DNA of 64,000 nucleotides, taken from NCBI RefSeq assembly GCF_015711645.1, contig NZ_JABTEX010000001.1, positions 1,116,001 through 1,180,000 on the forward strand, in the 5' to 3' direction. A program made the translations under genes and the position numbers. A model generated the notes under the pieces. That model was not told where the DNA came from. It searched no databases and worked only from the letters and a program-made list of their open reading frames with translations. Below, piece after piece: positions 1 to 9,127 of this stretch (positions within the stretch are counted from its first letter, which is position 1; every line of letters starts with the position of its first letter). This stretch comes from Planomonospora sp. ID82291. GTDB lineage: Bacteria; Actinomycetota; Actinomycetes; Streptosporangiales; Streptosporangiaceae.

Positions 1-68
1 GGGTCCCGCTTCCGGGAGGGTCCCGCTTCCGGGAGGGTCCCGCTTCCGGGAGGGTCCCGCTTCCGGGA
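1..68. repeat. 17-bp tandem repeat, four copies
   Basis: Four exact head-to-tail copies of a 17-bp unit, GGGTCCCGCTTCCGGGA, start at 1, 18, 35 and 52; a fifth partial copy runs into the hairpin at 73. Each unit holds a small inverted repeat (TCCCG, four-base loop, CGGGA), so RNA from either strand would form a row of short hairpins. The array is cut by the window edge and may be longer. Confidence 0.9.
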
Positions 69-72
69 GGGT

Positions 73-124
73 CCCGCCTTTCGGGATCCGGATCCCGAGC
101 GGCTTCCGGATCCCGAAAGGCGGG
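73..124. terminator. Strong 19-bp stem-loop, probable terminator
   Basis: A perfect 19-bp inverted repeat (arms 73-91 and 106-124, loop of 14 bases) lies between the tandem array and the first gene. There is no T-run, which is usual for high-GC actinobacterial terminators. It probably insulates the glycosyltransferase at 221 from whatever lies upstream of the window. Confidence 0.7.
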
Positions 125-172
125 GCCGGGCCCGCACCGCCGGACCGGAGGCGGCAAAGAATCCACCATCAG

Positions 173-201
173 TCAACAAGACGGGCAAGTCCGCATTTAT
201 T
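173..201 (+). promoter_or_regulatory. Possible sigma-70-type promoter of the first polymerase gene
   Basis: TCAACA (173-178) and TTTATT (196-201) are 17 bp apart and each match the -35/-10 consensus at four of six positions. This AT-richer patch is the only promoter-like stretch before the GTG start at 221 and would give a very short leader. Inference from pattern only. Confidence 0.3.
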
Positions 202-220
202 CGCGGGAATACCCCAAATC

Positions 221-2998
221 GTGATCAATGAGCCGGAGTGCAGTGTCGTCGTCATCGCCTACAACGACGCCGCCCGGCTGCCCCGGGCCGTGCGGTCCGT
301 CCTCGGCCAGTCGCTGCGCGCCGTCGAGGCGGTCGTGGTGGACGACGCGAGCGACGACGGGACCGAGCAGGCCGTGCGGGCCCTGATGGAGGAGGACCCC
401 CGGGTCCGCTACGTGCGCCGGGAGCGCAACAGCGGGGGCTGCGGGGCGCCGCGCAACGACGGGGTGGCCGCCGCCCGCGCGCCGTACCTCATGTTCCTCG
501 ACAGCGACGACCGGCTCCCCTGGCACGCCTGCAAGAGCCTGCTGGAGGAGATCGAGCGGACCGGCGCCGACTTCGTCACCGGGCAGATCAGCCGCTTCTA
601 CGAGGGGAGCCGCAGGAGCCGCCGCTACTACCCGGAGCTGTTCGCCCGGCGCAGGACCGTCGAGGGCATCGCCGCCGAGCCCGAGATGTTCCTCGACTCC
701 TTCGCCACCAACAAGCTCTACCGGGCCGACCTGCTCCGGCGGATCCCGTTCCGGGAGGACCTGCACTTCGAGGACCACGTCTTCACCGCCGAGCTGTACT
801 GCGCCGCCCGCAGGTTCGCGGTGGTGCCGTGGACCGTCTACAACTGGCACCGGGCCCGCGCCTCCTCCGCCGCGCCCGCCTCGATCTCCCTGCGCTACGC
901 CGAGCTGGACAACGCCCGCCAGCGCATCCGGGCGGCCCGCCTCAGCGACGAGGCGCTGCGCGCCCGCGGCCACGCCGCGCTGGTCCCCGAGCGGCACCGC
1001 CGCTTCCTCCGGCAGGACCTGCGCGTCTACCTCAACACGCTGCCCGCCCGGGACCCGGACTGGGTGGCGGAGTTCGTCTCCGTCGCCAGGCCGTACCTGG
1101 CGGAGATCGACCCGGCGGTGTTCGACCGGATCGACCCCGTGGCCCGGGTCTGCTGCACGCTCATCCTCGACGGGCGCGCGGACGAGCTGGCCGTCGCCGC
1201 CCGCTCCCTCAACGGCCCGCAGGCCCCGCCGCGCACCGCCGTCCGGAAGGACGGGCGGACCTACTGGGGCGCCGTCCCCTCCCCGGGAACGGACATCACC
1301 GCGCTGCGCCTGGCCGAGCTGCCGTTCACCGCGAGCCGGCTCCGGCACGAGGCCGCCCTCGCGGTGGCCGGAACCCGGCTCACCCTGACGATCCGCACCT
1401 ACGACCCGTTCGGGGTGCTGGCCGCCCACCCGGGCTGGACCGCGACGCTGAAGCTCTGGTCCGCCAAGGTACGGCTGGCGCCCCGCCGCCGGGCCGACGG
1501 AAGCCTCCTCAGCACGGCGACGGTCGACCTGGCCGCGCTGCGGCACGGCGGCCGGGCGGGCTTCGACGGCCGCTACGAGCCCAGGGTCGTCGTCACCCGC
1601 CCCGACGGGCGGACCACCTCCGACGTGCTGCTGCTCGACCCGGCCGCCGGACCCGTCACGGTCGGCGTCCCCGGGCACACGGTGACGATCCGGCCGGACG
1701 GGTACGCGGGGGTCCTGCGGGTGGCCTGGCGGCGGCGGGGCGTGCTGCGCGCGGTGCCCCGGCTGGCGCGGGCGCGGGCCCGGCTCATCCGGAGGCTGAG
1801 CACCCCGGAGCTGAAGCTCCGCGTCTACAAGGGGCTGATCCGGGTCCTGCCGCAGCGCCGGGACCTGGCGTTGTTCGAGTCCGACGTCGGCGCGGGCTGC
1901 ACCGGCAGCCCCCGCTCCCTCTACGAGGAGCTGCGCCGCCGCGGGGCGCCGATCCAGGTGGTCTGGTCGGTCGCGCGCAACCGGCGGAACTTCCCGCCGG
2001 AGGCCCGGCTGGTCCGCCGGATGAGCTGGCGCCACGTCTGGACGATGGCCAGGGCGGGCTACTGGGTGGACAGCCACGGCCTGCCGCTGGACTACCCCAA
2101 GCCGCCCCGGACCCGCTACCTGCAGACCTGGCACGGCCAGGGCATCAAGTCGATCGGCTTCAACTCGCCCGACCTGCGCGCCGACTTCCCCGGCCCGCGC
2201 GCGCAGTGGCGGGCGGCCGTGGCCCGCTGGGACGCGCTGGTCGCGCCGAGCGCGGAGTTCGAGCGCATCTTCGTGCCGTCCAACGAGTACGGCGGGCCGG
2301 TGCTCCGGTTCGGCTCGCCCCGCTGCGACGTGCTCGTCCACGGCGACCCCGCGGCGGTGCAGCGGGCCCGGGACCACCTGGAGCTCCCGCCGGACCGCCG
2401 GGTGCTGCTGTACGCGCCCACCTACCGGGACCAGGCCAAGTTCTCCGGCCGGTCGATCCGGGCCGACCTGGAGATGATGGCCGAGGCACTGGCCGGCGAG
2501 TGGGTGGTGGTGCTCCGCCCCCACCCGGTCGAGCGCTACCGGGTCCCGCGGCACCTGCGCCCCTTCGTCCGCCCCGCCGGGTCGTATCCGGAGATCAACG
2601 ACCTGATGCTGGCCTCCGACGCGCTGCTGACGGACTACTCCTCGGTGATGTGCGACTACGCGGTCACCGGGAAGCCGATGCTGTTCCTGATCGACGACTG
2701 GGACGAGTACCGCCGCATGGAGCGGGGCGTCTACCACGACCTGCCGGCGATCGCGCCGGGCCCGTGCCTGACCACCACCGAAGAGCTGATCGGCGCGCTG
2801 CGCGACCTCGACGCCGTCGCGGCCTCGTTCGCCGCCGAGTACGCCGCCTTCCGCGAGCTGTGGTGCGCCGACGAGAAGGGCGAGGCGAGCGCCCGGGTGG
2901 CCGAGGCGTTCTTCGGCCTGCCCCCGGGCCCGGCGGCCCGCCCGCCCGCGTCCGTCCGGTCGCTGATCCGGGCGACCGTACCGGGACGGCTGCGGTGA
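221..2998 (+). CDS. GT2 / CDP-glycerol glycerophosphotransferase-like fusion (teichoic-acid polymerase type)
   Basis: A 925-residue two-domain protein likely to build a glycosyl-polyol-phosphate chain at the inner membrane face. The N-terminus is a GT-A family 2 domain: SVVVIAYNDAARLP near residue 8, DDASDDGT near 40 and the metal-binding DSDD near 95. A linker of a few hundred residues with basic stretches follows. From about residue 540 the protein resembles TagF/TagB-type glycerophosphotransferases: WHGQGIKSIGF near 636, APTYRD near 733, LRPHP near 765 and TDYSSVMCDYA near 803. In that family the conserved His residues and the DYSS stretch bind the CDP-polyol or the acceptor. The start is GTG; the ribosome site is weak. 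It heads the surface-polymer locus and is followed by a GT4 gene. The exact sugar and polyol cannot be read from sequence. Confidence 0.85.
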   Translation: MINEPECSVVVIAYNDAARLPRAVRSVLGQSLRAVEAVVVDDASDDGTEQAVRALMEEDPRVRYVRRERNSGGCGAPRNDGVAAARAPYLMFLDSDDRLPWHACKSLLEEIERTGADFVTGQISRFYEGSRRSRRYYPELFARRRTVEGIAAEPEMFLDSFATNKLYRADLLRRIPFREDLHFEDHVFTAELYCAARRFAVVPWTVYNWHRARASSAAPASISLRYAELDNARQRIRAARLSDEALRARGHAALVPERHRRFLRQDLRVYLNTLPARDPDWVAEFVSVARPYLAEIDPAVFDRIDPVARVCCTLILDGRADELAVAARSLNGPQAPPRTAVRKDGRTYWGAVPSPGTDITALRLAELPFTASRLRHEAALAVAGTRLTLTIRTYDPFGVLAAHPGWTATLKLWSAKVRLAPRRRADGSLLSTATVDLAALRHGGRAGFDGRYEPRVVVTRPDGRTTSDVLLLDPAAGPVTVGVPGHTVTIRPDGYAGVLRVAWRRRGVLRAVPRLARARARLIRRLSTPELKLRVYKGLIRVLPQRRDLALFESDVGAGCTGSPRSLYEELRRRGAPIQVVWSVARNRRNFPPEARLVRRMSWRHVWTMARAGYWVDSHGLPLDYPKPPRTRYLQTWHGQGIKSIGFNSPDLRADFPGPRAQWRAAVARWDALVAPSAEFERIFVPSNEYGGPVLRFGSPRCDVLVHGDPAAVQRARDHLELPPDRRVLLYAPTYRDQAKFSGRSIRADLEMMAEALAGEWVVVLRPHPVERYRVPRHLRPFVRPAGSYPEINDLMLASDALLTDYSSVMCDYAVTGKPMLFLIDDWDEYRRMERGVYHDLPAIAPGPCLTTTEELIGALRDLDAVAASFAAEYAAFRELWCADEKGEASARVAEAFFGLPPGPAARPPASVRSLIRATVPGRLR

Positions 2999-3142
2999 GC
3001 CCGCGGGGAACCCGGCGCGGCGGGCGACCGGGGAACGAGGCCGTCCGCGCGGCGGGTGAGGAGCGGTGAACGACCATGAGCCCGGAGGGGACCCGACGCG
3101 ACGAGCGCGGCGGGTGAGGAGGGTGAGGAGGGTGGACCGAGC

Positions 3143-4334
3143 ATGACCACCGTGCTGCTCGCCTGTCTGGACGCCGACACGCTGGGCGGGATCCAGCGGG
3201 TCACCCACACCGTGGCCCAGGGCCTGGCCGAGCGCGGGCACGACGTGCACGTGCTCGGGCTGCACCGGGCCGAGCACCCGTTCCGCTACGTGGAGCGGCC
3301 CCGCTACCGGCGGCACCTGGTCCACCGCGCGCCGCCGGGGCGGCTCTCCCGTACGGCGGCCCGGCACGAGCGGCGCCGCCTGACCGAGCTGGCCGACCGG
3401 CTGGCGCCCGGCTTCGCGGTGCTGTCCTCGCCGAGCGTGGTGGCCCGGCTCCGGCCGCTGCTCCCGCGGCACCTGCTCCCGATCGGCCAGTACCACGGCT
3501 CCTACCAGCACGCCCGCGGCTCCTGGCACCTGCGTTCGGTCCGCGGCCACTACGGCCGCCTGGAGCGGGCGGTGTTCGTCAGCGAGGACGACGCCCGGCT
3601 CTTCTCCGAGCACGCGCTGCTGCCCAACACCTGGTCCATCCCGAACCCGCTGCCCGCCTGGCCCGCCGCGACCGCCGCCCTCACCGCCCGCCGGGTGCTC
3701 GGCGTCGGCCGGTTGGAGGGCGTGAAGCGGTTCGACCGGCTGATCTCGGCCTTCGCCATGGCGTGCGGGAGCGGCGCGGACGGCTGGGAGCTCCACCTGA
3801 TCGGCGAGGGAGCCGAGGAGGAGCGGCTGCGGGCGCACGCGCGCGCGTGCGGGGCGGCGGACCGGGTGGTCTTCCGGGGCGCGGTGCCCGCGGCGGAGAT
3901 GGGGCGCGAGTACCTCGGCGGCTCCGTTCTCGGCCTCTCCAGCGAGCACGAAGGACTGCCGCTGGTCGTCGCCGAGGCCGCCTCCTACGGCGTGCCCTCG
4001 GTGGCGTTCGACGTCTCGGGCGGCGTGCGGTCGCTGGTCCGCGACGGGGAGACCGGGATCCTGGTCCCTCCGGCCGACGTGGACGCCTTCGCCGCGGCGC
4101 TGGCAGGGCTGATGTCCCCGGTGACGGCGGCCCTGGCGGCTCCGGCAGCCCTGGCGGCTCCGGCGGCCCTGGCGGGCACGGCCGAAGCGCCGTATGCGGC
4201 AGGACCGGCGCACGCGGCCGGACCGGCGGACCCGGTGGGCGTGAGGCGGCGGCTGGGCGCCGCCGCCCGCGCGCACGCCGAGGCGTTCCGGCTGGAGCGG
4301 GTCCTGGACCGCTGGGAGGAGCTCTTCGAGCGCA

Positions 4335-4345
<11 letters not shown>
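3143..4345 (+). CDS. Glycosyltransferase family 4
   Basis: A 400-residue GT-B retaining glycosyltransferase, cytoplasmic, probably adding a sugar to the wall-polymer intermediate. The N-terminal half has the GG-containing loop LGGIQRVTH near residue 17. The C-terminal donor domain starts at GVGRLEGVKRFDRLI near 186 and holds the family EX7E motif within SSEHEGLPLVVAEAASYG near 266. Residues about 330-366 are an Ala/Pro-rich insert produced by a short repeat in the DNA. GGAGGG precedes the ATG. The preceding gene ends 144 bp upstream; the spacer carries degenerate GCGGGTGAGGAG repeats and no convincing promoter, so co-transcription is likely. Its last 11 bases overlap the convergent sulfotransferase gene. 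Donor and acceptor are unknown. Confidence 0.85.
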
Positions 4346-5488
<1,143 letters not shown>

Positions 5489-5492
<4 letters not shown>

Positions 5493-6496
5493 GCCCTCGC
5501 CAACTCGCCGAGCTGCCGGACGGTGAGCTGCGCGGCCACCGGACCCCGCTCGCGGAAGCGGTTGATCCGGTCCCGGACCTCCTGGCGCCGGCGGATCCGG
5601 CGGCGGCGGGCGGCGATCTCCTCCACCGCGGCGACGTGGGCCCGGTCCGCCGCGGGCGCACCGGCCGGCTCGTAGCCGCAGGCGGTCAGCCGCTCGCCGA
5701 GCACGGTCTCGCAGAGGGAGACCTCCCACGGCTCCAGCCGCGAGGTCCACGAGCCGGGGCGCAGCGCGGCCGTCTCGCCGCGGGTGCTCCGGCGCCGGTC
5801 CCTGGCCTGCGGCACCGCCGTCTCCGCCATGCGGCACGGCTCGGCCATGGCCGGGTCGTAGTCCTCGCCGAGGTAGGCGCAGAGCTTGCCGAGCTCGATC
5901 TCCGGGTCGGCCATCAGGTCCTCGTAGCGCAGCTCGTAGTAGCTGTCGGCCGGGAGCCTGCGGGCCCGGCGGCCGCAGTCGACCGCCTCGGCCCAGCTGT
6001 TCACCGCGTGGAAGACGTCCCGGGTGTACCAGGGCATCTCCTTCAGCGACGCCACGCAGTCGCGGCCGTCCCGGATCAGGTGCACGAACTGCGCGTCCGG
6101 GAAGAGCCGCCGGATCACGCCCACCTGGTGGTGGTGGCCCGACCGCCGGTCGGCCCAGCGCGGCCTGCCGTACCGCGCGGCGTAGGAGCGGAAGGCGATG
6201 CCGATCGCCGATCCCAGGGTGGGCGGCCCCACGACGACGTCCTCGACGAACCGGTCCCCGTCGAGGCCGAGCTCCTCGAACCCGGTGTCGCCGTCCCGGA
6301 CGATCCACCGGCCCAGCCGCCGCCGGTTGGGCTCCTCCCGCAGGTCGCCGAAGGCGAAGCGGTAGTAGTAGCCGGGCACCGTGAAGCGGGTCTCCGGCGG
6401 CACCGCGATGCGCGGGTGCGCGTGCAGCATGAGCCGCAGCATCGTCGTCCCGGAACGCGGGCAGCCGATCACGAATATCGGACGGTCGGACTGCAT
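5489..6496 (-). CDS. Sulfotransferase 2 (Sulfotransfer_3 type)
   Basis: A 335-residue paralogue of its neighbours. It has the phosphosulfate loop GCPRSGTTMLRLMLHAHP at the N-terminus and HLIRDGRDCVASLKEM near residue 125. The central part diverges from copies 1 and 3 (for example FEELGLDGDRFVEDVVVGP), so its acceptor may differ. I place the start at ATG 6496 because a GGGGG site lies 9 bases upstream and the same leader precedes sulfotransferase 3. An in-frame ATG at 6586 would add 30 low-complexity residues and has its own ribosome site, located exactly where the CDP-alcohol transferase start lies relative to a shared promoter; that longer form cannot be excluded. The stop overlaps the next gene by four bases. 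Confidence 0.82.
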
Positions 6497-6619
6497 CACA
6501 ACGAACCCCCGTGAAAGTCGGCGGACGGCCCGGTTCCGCGGCGGATCCCCCGATCCGGATCGGACAGGCCCTCGTCCTGCCAGCATGGCGACCCCTCGCC
6601 TACCGGAACCGGCTCTCTG

Positions 6620-6654
6620 CGACTAACGGAACATCTCCATACCTGCCCTTGACC
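6620..6654 (-). promoter_or_regulatory. Promoter P1, shared motif with P2
   Basis: On the minus strand GGTCAAG (6648-6654) is followed by ATGGAGA and TTCCGTTAGT (TTCCGTT at 6625-6631). The same blocks occur at the same distances before the CDP-alcohol phosphatidyltransferase gene (P2). From GGTCAAG to the ATG at 6586 the two regions align without gaps, about 42 of 59 bases after the GGTCAAG being identical. An alternative-sigma-factor promoter driving sulfotransferases 2 and 1 is inferred; which block is the -35 and which the -10 is not proven. Confidence 0.55.
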
Positions 6655-6777
6655 TTCTTTACCGTCCTGGTCCCCGTCCTGGTCCCCGTCCTGCTCCCTG
6701 CCCACCGGGATCCGGGGCGGGCCGCCGGTCCGGAGCGAGCCGTCGATCCGGGCCGGGGCGCCGGTCCCCGGGGCGGG

Positions 6778-7824
6778 TCACCGGTCGACGAGGACGGGCT
6801 TGTCCGGGGTGAGGAGGGGGAGCCCGGCCAGCCGCAGCTGGGCGGAGGTGAGCCGGGCCGCGACCGGGTTCGGCTCGCGGAGCCGTACCAGCCGGTCATG
6901 GGCGGCGCGCTTGGCCCGGGTCAGCCTCCGCACGGCCGCGGCCTGCCGGTAGGCGAGCAGCTGCGTCTTCGACGGCTTCGGCGCCCCGCTGAGCTCGTAG
7001 CCGAACTCCTCCAGCCGGTCGCCGAGCACGCTCTCGCACAGCGAGACCTCCCACGGCTTCAGCCGGTCCCGCCACGAGCCCGAGCGCGCGGTGGTGACCT
7101 GCTCGTGGGTGTTCACGTGCCAGGTCTTGTGCTCCGGCACGGCGACGCCCGCCACCCGGCTCGGCTCGCACATCGCCGGGTCGAAGTCCTCGCCCAGGAA
7201 GTCGCAGAGCCCGCGCAGCTCGGTCTCGGGATCGCGGGTCAGCCGCTCGTAGCGCAGCTCGTGGTAGCTGCCCGCGGGCAGCTTCGGCGCGCGGTCGCGG
7301 GCGAAGTCCATCGCCTCGGCCCAGATCGCGATCGCGTGGGAGATGTCCTTGTTGTACCAGGGCATCTCCTTCAGCGACGCCACGCAGTCGCGGCCGTCCC
7401 GGATCAGGTGCACGAACTGCGCGTCCGGGAAGAGCCGGAGCAGCACGTCGACGCTCTTGAAGTACGACGGCCGCTTGTCGCCCCAGCGCGGCTTGCCGAA
7501 CCGGGCCGCGTAGGCGCGCAGCACGATGCCCAGCGCCGAGCCCAGCGTCCCCGGGCCGTCGACGATCTCCCTGGCCACCTCGGCCGCGTCCAGCCCCAGG
7601 TCCTGGAACCGGTTCTGCCGGCGCTCCACCAGCCACTCGGCCAGTTCGTGGCGGCGCGTCGGGTCGTCGAGATCGCCGAAGTTGAGCCGCCGCTGGTAGG
7701 CGGCGAGCATGAAGCGGGTCTCCGGCGGCACCGCGATGCGCGGGTGCGCGTGCAGCATGAGCTGCAGCATCGTCGTCCCGGAACGCGGGCAGCCGATCAC
7801 GAATATCGGACGGTCGGACTGCAT
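6778..7824 (-). CDS. Sulfotransferase 3 (Sulfotransfer_3 type)
   Basis: A 348-residue PAPS-dependent sulfotransferase with GCPRSGTTMLQLMLHAHP near residue 10 and HLIRDGRDCVASLKEM near 125. It is closest to sulfotransferase 1 over its middle and end, while its first ~100 bases and 5' leader match sulfotransferase 2, so the three genes look like a tandem triplication with gene conversion. ATG 7824 is preceded by an in-frame GTG at 7827; GGGGG just upstream serves either. It follows the CDP-alcohol transferase in the same direction after a repeat-filled 200-bp gap and precedes promoter P1. The substrate is unknown; a surface glycan is inferred from context. Confidence 0.85.
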   Translation of the reverse strand: MQSDRPIFVIGCPRSGTTMLQLMLHAHPRIAVPPETRFMLAAYQRRLNFGDLDDPTRRHELAEWLVERRQNRFQDLGLDAAEVAREIVDGPGTLGSALGIVLRAYAARFGKPRWGDKRPSYFKSVDVLLRLFPDAQFVHLIRDGRDCVASLKEMPWYNKDISHAIAIWAEAMDFARDRAPKLPAGSYHELRYERLTRDPETELRGLCDFLGEDFDPAMCEPSRVAGVAVPEHKTWHVNTHEQVTTARSGSWRDRLKPWEVSLCESVLGDRLEEFGYELSGAPKPSKTQLLAYRQAAAVRRLTRAKRAAHDRLVRLREPNPVAARLTSAQLRLAGLPLLTPDKPVLVDR

Positions 7825-7884
7825 CACAACGAACCCCCGTGAAAGATGTGGTCGGACAGGTGTGCCGGGCGAGCGGGCGGGTGC

Positions 7885-8010
7885 CGCCGCGCCGGTCGGA
7901 GTCGGACGGGTGTGCCGGGCGGAAGGCGCCGCGCCGGTCGGAGTCGGACGGGTGTGCCGGGCGGAAGGCGCCGCGCCGGTCAGGGTCGGGCGGGTGTGCC
8001 GGAGGGGCGG
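7885..8010. repeat. 42-bp tandem repeat
   Basis: Two near-perfect 42-bp units (7885-7926, 7927-7968) and a degenerate third fill the gap between sulfotransferase 3 and the CDP-alcohol transferase; a partial unit precedes them. The core is GGTCGGAGTCGGACGGGTGT. No reading frame or promoter was recognised in the gap (7828-8025). Confidence 0.8.
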
Positions 8011-8025
8011 AGGCCGCCGCGCCGG

Positions 8026-8907
8026 TCAGACGGGCAGGTGCTGCGGGCTCCGCGGGGCCGGCACGAGGGGCACCGCCTTCCGGGTGAACCGCCACAGCCG
8101 GCAGATCAGGTACGCCTCGTTCAGCAGGAGCAGCCCGCCCGCCGCGGCCGGGACGGGCAGCAGTGCCCAGGGCCCGAGGAGCGGGGCCACCACGAAGACC
8201 GCGGCGTGGAACTCGATGCCGCTCATCAGGTGGGTGCGCACCCGGTAGCGGGCCAGGAAGGGACCGATCAGGCGGTACTTCCCGATCGCCCGCCGCGCGC
8301 CCCGGTACGGCCGCCGGGCGGCGGGCCGGCCGAGCGGCGGGCCGGCCTCGGCCAGGACCGCGGTGATCCGCGTCCGCGTGACGGGGTCCTCCCCCTCGCC
8401 CCCGGACTCCCGGATCTCCCTGACCACCTCGCGCACCCGCCTCATCTGCGCCGCGTTCACGTAGCGGAAGAGGTCCAGCACCGTCACCCCGGCGCCGAGC
8501 AGGACGTAGGCCACGTCACCGGTCACCGCGTACTGCCCGAACGCCAGTCCGGCCGCGCAGCAGACCTCCCGGACCCGGTCGCCCACGAAGTCGACCCAGA
8601 GCCCGAACGGGGTGCCCGTGCCCTTGAGCCGGGCGATCTTCCCGTCCATGCAGTCGACCAGGAAGCTGAGGTAGAACAGCGCGGCCCCCGCCGCGAGCCG
8701 TCCCGTCGCGAACGCGACCGCCGCACCCGCGCCGAGCACGAGCGAGAGGCCGGTGAGCCCGTTGGGCGTGACGTCCGTGCGGTTGGCCACGACCAGGGCC
8801 AGCCGGCAGGCCACCGGGTCGACCAGGAAGACGGTCCACCAGGAGTCCTTCTGCTTGCACGTGGCACGGACGTCGTCCAGCGAGTAGACCCTCATGCAGA
8901 TCAGCAT
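8026..8907 (-). CDS. CDP-alcohol phosphatidyltransferase family membrane protein
   Basis: A 293-residue integral membrane enzyme that transfers a phosphatidyl or phospho-alcohol group from a CDP-linked donor with release of CMP. The complete family signature DX2DGX2ARX8GX3DX3D is present, beginning at DCMDGKIARLKG near residue 100 and ending FVGD. Several hydrophobic helices flank it, and a hydrophobic pair lies near the C-terminus (WALLPVPAAAGGLLLL). The start at 8907 is fixed by GGGAGGTGG five bases upstream; nearby in-frame upstream codons lack this. Promoter P2 lies about 40 bases upstream. The N-terminal 50 residues (YSLDDVRATCKQKDSWWTVF) precede the catalytic part and recur in paralogues of actinobacterial polysaccharide loci. 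The alcohol acceptor is not predictable; a polymer anchor or inositol-type lipid is possible. Confidence 0.82.
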   Translation of the reverse strand: MLICMRVYSLDDVRATCKQKDSWWTVFLVDPVACRLALVVANRTDVTPNGLTGLSLVLGAGAAVAFATGRLAAGAALFYLSFLVDCMDGKIARLKGTGTPFGLWVDFVGDRVREVCCAAGLAFGQYAVTGDVAYVLLGAGVTVLDLFRYVNAAQMRRVREVVREIRESGGEGEDPVTRTRITAVLAEAGPPLGRPAARRPYRGARRAIGKYRLIGPFLARYRVRTHLMSGIEFHAAVFVVAPLLGPWALLPVPAAAGGLLLLNEAYLICRLWRFTRKAVPLVPAPRSPQHLPV

Positions 8908-8939
8908 GGCCACCTCCCGGTCACCGGAATTGACGGTCT

Positions 8940-8975
8940 GTAACCAACGGAAGGTCTCCATGCCACTTCTTGACC
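8940..8975 (-). promoter_or_regulatory. Promoter P2, shared motif with P1
   Basis: Minus-strand GGTCAAG (8969-8975), CATGGAGA and TTCCGTTGGT (TTCCGTT at 8946-8952) lie 39 bases ahead of the ATG at 8907, exactly as in P1. The conservation extends through the ribosome site. It lies in the 220-bp gap after the GT2 gene, so the CDP-alcohol transferase and sulfotransferase 3 probably form their own transcription unit. Confidence 0.55.
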
Positions 8976-9127
8976 AACCCCCGCCGGGGACGCCGGCAGC
9001 GTTGACCTTCCGGCGGCCGAGTGCGGAGCGGACCCGGGCCTTCACCCCGCCGGGACCCGCCGGTCACTCCCCGTGCCCGGAGGCGCCGGGACGCGTGTCC
9101 GGAGGCGCCGGGACGCCCGGCCGCGGA

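Noticed and set aside
1-68. Possible CRISPR array at the window start
   Set aside because: The units are contiguous 17-bp copies with no variable spacers.
197-4276. Very long open frame on the minus strand opposite the first two genes
   Set aside because: It is a GC-skew shadow of the glycosyltransferase genes; its protein is Arg/Pro/Gly-rich with no domain, and no ribosome site.
6620-8975. Sigma-54 promoter reading of TGGCAT in P2
   Set aside because: Spacing and the GC element of a -24/-12 promoter do not fit, and actinobacteria generally lack sigma-54.
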